DNA from: Rhabditoides inermis
Taxonomy: Eukaryota > Nematoda > Chromadorea > Rhabditida > Rhabditidae
NCBI GenBank assembly: GCA_963966185.1
Contig: CAWZYM010000401.1
Coordinates: 434,001-498,000 of the forward strand
Direction of reading: 5' to 3'
DNA: 64,000 nucleotides
This document shows, piece by piece, positions 60,527-64,000 of the stretch. Below the pieces are notes generated by a model. That model worked only from the letters and a program-made list of their open reading frames with translations, was not told where the DNA came from and did no database searches. The translations under genes were made by a program, and so were the position numbers. Position 1 is the first letter of the stretch, and each line of letters begins with the position of its first letter.

Positions 60527-63500
60527 CTACATGTGGTTGGCGGTGAGGGTGTCCGCCTCGCCGGGGATGGCGGTCGTCTCCAGCTTGCCGTCGACCGTCG
60601 TCATCTTGCGCCCGAAGCGGCTGTCAAAGCCCGAGAACACCTTCTGCACCGAACTGCAAGCGATCTGATTGAGGAAGAGGTCAGACTCAACTTTTCGCTG
60701 GCAAAACACTCTTAGAAAAGTCAGAAAGATAACAGATCGGCATCGCGGTTTGATTTGAAATCGATTTCTATCATACGAGTTCCGCCATTGACACACACAC
60801 GTATGGATACAGCAGTGTTGTTCAACTGGTAGTAGATAGAGATAGAGATATAGAGATAGGTCTGCTGAAAACAAGACAGACAGTAGACAGGTGGAGACAG
60901 GTGGAGACAGGTGTGAGATCTGTTCGGTCTGAATGCACACTCTCGGGACAAGGAACAAGCTGCTCTGTAACTGTTCTGCAACCGCTTGGATACCGTTCTG
61001 TGTTATTCTTTCCATATTGTATACATGCTAAACATATGATGTATAGTGGACAGGTATCCATACCTGATGCCGGCCTTCTCGAATAGCGCGACGAACTCGG
61101 CGCGAAAGTTGTGGTTGAAGAAGGCGTAGATGAGTGGGTTGAGACACGCCGAGCACATAGCCGCCACGTGGCACATCTACAAACCGATTTTTAAATGTAT
61201 GTAATTATGTAATTATAGTATATAGGTCGGGTTCGTAATTTATATGTAGGTCATTTATTTTATTGTCATTGAGTTTCGCGCCGTAAATTCTTGCAAATAT
61301 TGATGTCAACCCCGTTGGCACAACATTTAACGTCGGGTTTCACCAATTTCGGAACTCGGAACTCTTTTGTGTTTTATCTCTGTTGTTTTGTTGTATGTAT
61401 TCTTGATATCGACAGTGAAACGATGACCTTTTTGCGCACTGCACTAAATGTTAACTGAAGTGAAGTGTAAAGCACTACAACTTGCGAGTGCGCTTACAAA
61501 ATGCGAGTGCGACTAATGTGGAGTACTACAAGAGCGGTGGTAGCGCCTGACGAATTCCGAAAATGTAAATCTGACTCACCGCAAAGGTTGGCACGGAGAA
61601 AAGCGACACCCACTCGAAAGTGTTCACCTGTAACAGAGGAAATTAGATATTGTAAGATAGGATCTAAGTATCAGATGATGCAACACTAAAACCTAAAACA
61701 ATTTCCGAAAGACAACTATCGATTAAATCAAGGATGCACATTGGGAAATGGGAGATTTAGTAATCAATATTATTACTCCAAAATCGAATATTCATATCAT
61801 AACATTTAGTTCATTTAGTACATGTTTTTCTCCTCCGCTTTTTTTTTTTGAACAATCTCACGTTTTTTCTGACAGGCGATGCGGGCGCTTTGTGCGCGAA
61901 CATCGACAAGTGTACGTGCCGAGTGTACGTACCAAGTGGTCAGGTGGTACATATAACGCACCAAGTGGAAAACGTTGAGGGGCAGCCAGGCGACTGCGAA
62001 TAGTGCGACGACGCACACGAGAAGGAGATGCGTGCGACGCTGCCGCTCCACCACCGACCTGCAACCAAGTAACGGTGAAGCCCCTTCATAAACAGAGTTA
62101 TTACGGAAAGTGTGATTGGAAAACAAAGACACACAAGATATAGGTAAAGGTATTCCCACGAGTAAAGAGATTACTCTGCGGTGAAGGAAGAGTACGCTAT
62201 AGCCCAACTATTTTCCAACGTCCAACTACCCAGCATGTATGTATATGTGTACACTATACAGAAGAGCACACGTCATAAGAGTGATTACGATGAGTGCGAT
62301 TGGAAACCAAAGAAACACAAATATAGGATAATGTAATTACGTGTAATCTCAGAAGTTTCATTTTTATGTGGATTGTGCTCTTGGCTAATCCCCTATTGGC
62401 TTCACCACTGAGCAACAAAATATTAATCTCGGTACAGTTGCATGTTTGTATTACGTGTCACGTCTTAAAGACATATTTGCTTGAAGATTGTCTCAACCTT
62501 ATACAACAAGAGATCATGCTTACAACATTTACAAACACTTACGATTTAGATTCTCCCTGTTGTTTTCAATACCGTTTTCGAAAATTATCGTTATTTATAT
62601 CAAATTTTTAAGCATTCATTAGAGTTCCTTTTCTAAGTAATCCATTTGATGTGTTCTGTAATGTGTGATGTGTGCATGCAAATCAATAATCAAAGTGTGA
62701 ATTGCGACTTTCCAGATCCATACTCACCTCCGCCGCTGGGCAGTGTTCACTGTGGAGAAGTTGGCGTTTCTGCAAAAATTATATATAAATACCACCAGAC
62801 GATCTCTCGATACAAAATCGTGTTGTATCATGTTTTCTCTAATATGTTTTGTTGTTGCAGGCTGTGACAGAAATATATCGCTATACGTCATTGCACCTAT
62901 GTATGAATGAGTCGATCTGGACGTGTAATTGCCACCGAACCACTCGGAGAAACGGATCACACAGGAAATTGTTTTCAGAAATGACATAGAGAACCCAACA
63001 CCTGTTGACAGACCAAACCTTATAGGGCAATGTTACCTGTTGGCGAATCGCAGCTTCATTCGGTGCGCGATGCGGGAGTAGGCGAAGCAGATCGACGCCA
63101 GTGGGAAGGCGTACTGGATAGCCAGCACCGCCACCGTGTACGCGCGTTTCGAGATGATCATCTACAACATGAATATCACTTTCTTCCCCTCCCGCTCCTC
63201 CTCCTCCTGCTCCTGCTCCTCCTCCTCCTCCTTGTCTCACCGTCCCACACTCTCATTTATGCCCTTATGCATGCAATGTGCTATGTGTTTGATTGATCCA
63301 CATTATTGGCATGAGTGATTGAAACATTTTGGAACAACTTTCATCCCATAGCAAAAAGAGGATGGAACATGTGCAACGCACCTGATTCCATATATCGTTC
63401 TGCTCGTGGCATATCTGTAGGGAGATTGCGCATGACGCGTCTTCGTAGATTGTGTTAAGGTCGGAGGCGATGAGGAGCGGAACAGCGAGCACGATCGACA

Positions 63501-63580
63501 CGATCCATATGAGGGCGAAGAAGAGCAGCGACAGGTTGTGCTGCCGCTCGCGCTCCGTCGGAAAGATCACCAGCACGTAC
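60527..63580 (-). CDS. Rhodopsin-family neuropeptide receptor (NPY/NPR-like), C-terminal ~250 aa, 7 exons, 5' partial
   Basis: These G-protein-coupled receptors respond to neuropeptides at the plasma membrane. Exons in order: 63580-63382, 63161-63037, 62769-62728, 62058-61962, 61627-61580, 61176-61064, 60653-60527; phases agree. The visible part begins one codon after the expected DR(Y) motif: YVLVIFPTERERQHN. TM4 is ALIWIVSIVLAVPLLIAS, and the extracellular loop 2 Cys are in DASCAISLQICHE. TM5 is YTVAVLAIQYAFPLASICFAY, TM6 ALFAVAWLPLNVFHL, and TM7 ACLNPLIYAFFNHNFRAEF with the NPxxY motif. WLPLN and QYxxPL favour the NPY/neuropeptide F group. The tail is SVQKVFSGFDSRFGRKM and ends ADTLTANHM. 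TM1-TM3 exons must lie beyond 64000. Ligand unknown. Confidence 0.88.
60678..60720 (+). repeat. MITE, family GAGGTCAGACTC (copy 3, left end only)
   Basis: GAGGTCAGACTCAACTTTTC, then GCTGGCAAAAC, matches the left end of the element at 10930. It lies in the last intron of the GPCR. Confidence 0.65.
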
Positions 63581-63950
63581 CTGCACATACATGTTTGTTC
63601 TTTTTTTTGACGAGAGACTTTGACATTATCGTCATCATGCAGATTGTAGAGATTTTTCATGTTTTGTTCTTTGTAATTTCAAAAAAAAAAAAAGATTTGT
63701 CTGCGTGCATTCGAGAAGCGTTTTGTAACGCACGCGGCACGCACAATAATATTCCTGTTCCGCCATTGGTTTTTAGAGTTGCACTTTTTTGCACAAAAAA
63801 GGCGTTCATTTGCATGTATGTTATTTTAAAGCGCGTATAGGTATAGCGGTCGTGATTTTGTAGACAGCAAAGTGCGGGCGAGCAAGCGGACAATTATTTG
63901 AAATTTGAAACAGCGAAACTTGTGTTTAATTATCCAAGTTTAAGGTAATG

Positions 63951-63990
63951 CCTTCCCCGATGATGCCATAAAGGCGAAACGTCGGAATAA
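63951..63990 (+). ncRNA. Hammerhead-ribozyme-like motif at the tail of a repeat
   Basis: Core CCGATGA (63957-63963; the canonical core is CTGATGA), then a GCC/GGC stem (63965-63967 with 63973-63975), GAAA (63976-63979) and CGTC, the minimal stem III plus cleavage triplet. A possible stem I is TTCC (63953-63956) with GGAA (63984-63987). AATAAA follows. The second core base is C instead of T and one extra base precedes stem II, so it may be inactive. Such motifs are known from Penelope-like elements. The element continues past the window. Confidence 0.4.
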
Positions 63991-64000
63991 AACTGTTTCT

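Overview
This is a 64 kb stretch of nuclear DNA from an animal, almost certainly a nematode. Its genes carry many short introns with GT-AG (and a few GC-AG) boundaries. It encodes a nematode Sra-superfamily-type chemoreceptor and a highly divergent Argonaute whose C-terminus resembles the worm-specific WAGO branch. Several translation starts lie just after TTCAG-type acceptors, as expected with spliced-leader trans-splicing. I cannot name the species. A NELF-A gene argues against Caenorhabditis, which is reported to lack NELF.

Layout, left to right. 1-2888 (-): RTE/jockey-like LINE ORF (endonuclease plus reverse transcriptase), open to the window edge. 3398-4240: two back-to-back palindromes, the first carrying tRNA-like (SINE-type) bodies. 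5137-8013 (+): NELF-A, C-terminal part, 5' exons missing. 8613-9112: inverted-repeat element. 9581-10849 (+): coiled-coil protein. 11627-12059 (+): small proline-rich protein. 12450-23008 (+): 30-exon Argonaute with a proline-rich N-terminus and an incomplete slicer tetrad. 24168-26072 (-): small secreted Ig-like protein. 27849-29089 (-): small acidic protein. 29833-32559 (+): secreted protein with an acidic tail. 33017-40389 (-): large Ser/Gly/Tyr-rich protein. 41028-50457 (-): SLC7-type amino-acid transporter; its introns hold a sense tRNA-Thr, an antisense chemoreceptor gene (47449-48765, +), a 42-bp satellite and a 1.4 kb palindrome. 51935-59928 (-): four tandem genes for secreted PxQDPYAP-repeat proteins, three of them in near-identical recent duplications. 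60527-63580 (-): neuropeptide-type rhodopsin GPCR, 5' exons off the right edge. 63951-63990: hammerhead-ribozyme-like motif.

No operon or pathway links the genes. The unifying feature is the density of small non-autonomous elements, most of them inside introns: a ~185-bp MITE with GCGGTCAGTCTCTTC termini (six copies), a ~165-bp repeat (four copies), a GAGGTCAGACTC MITE (three copies), satellite monomers, several palindromes and long (GA/CT)n tracts. Some introns consist of little more than one element. That introner-like pattern, the satellite with a 506-codon open frame in the sense direction of its host intron, and the PxQDPYAP gene array are the most interesting observations. Exon boundaries were read by eye from splice consensus, phase and protein similarity; no search was run.
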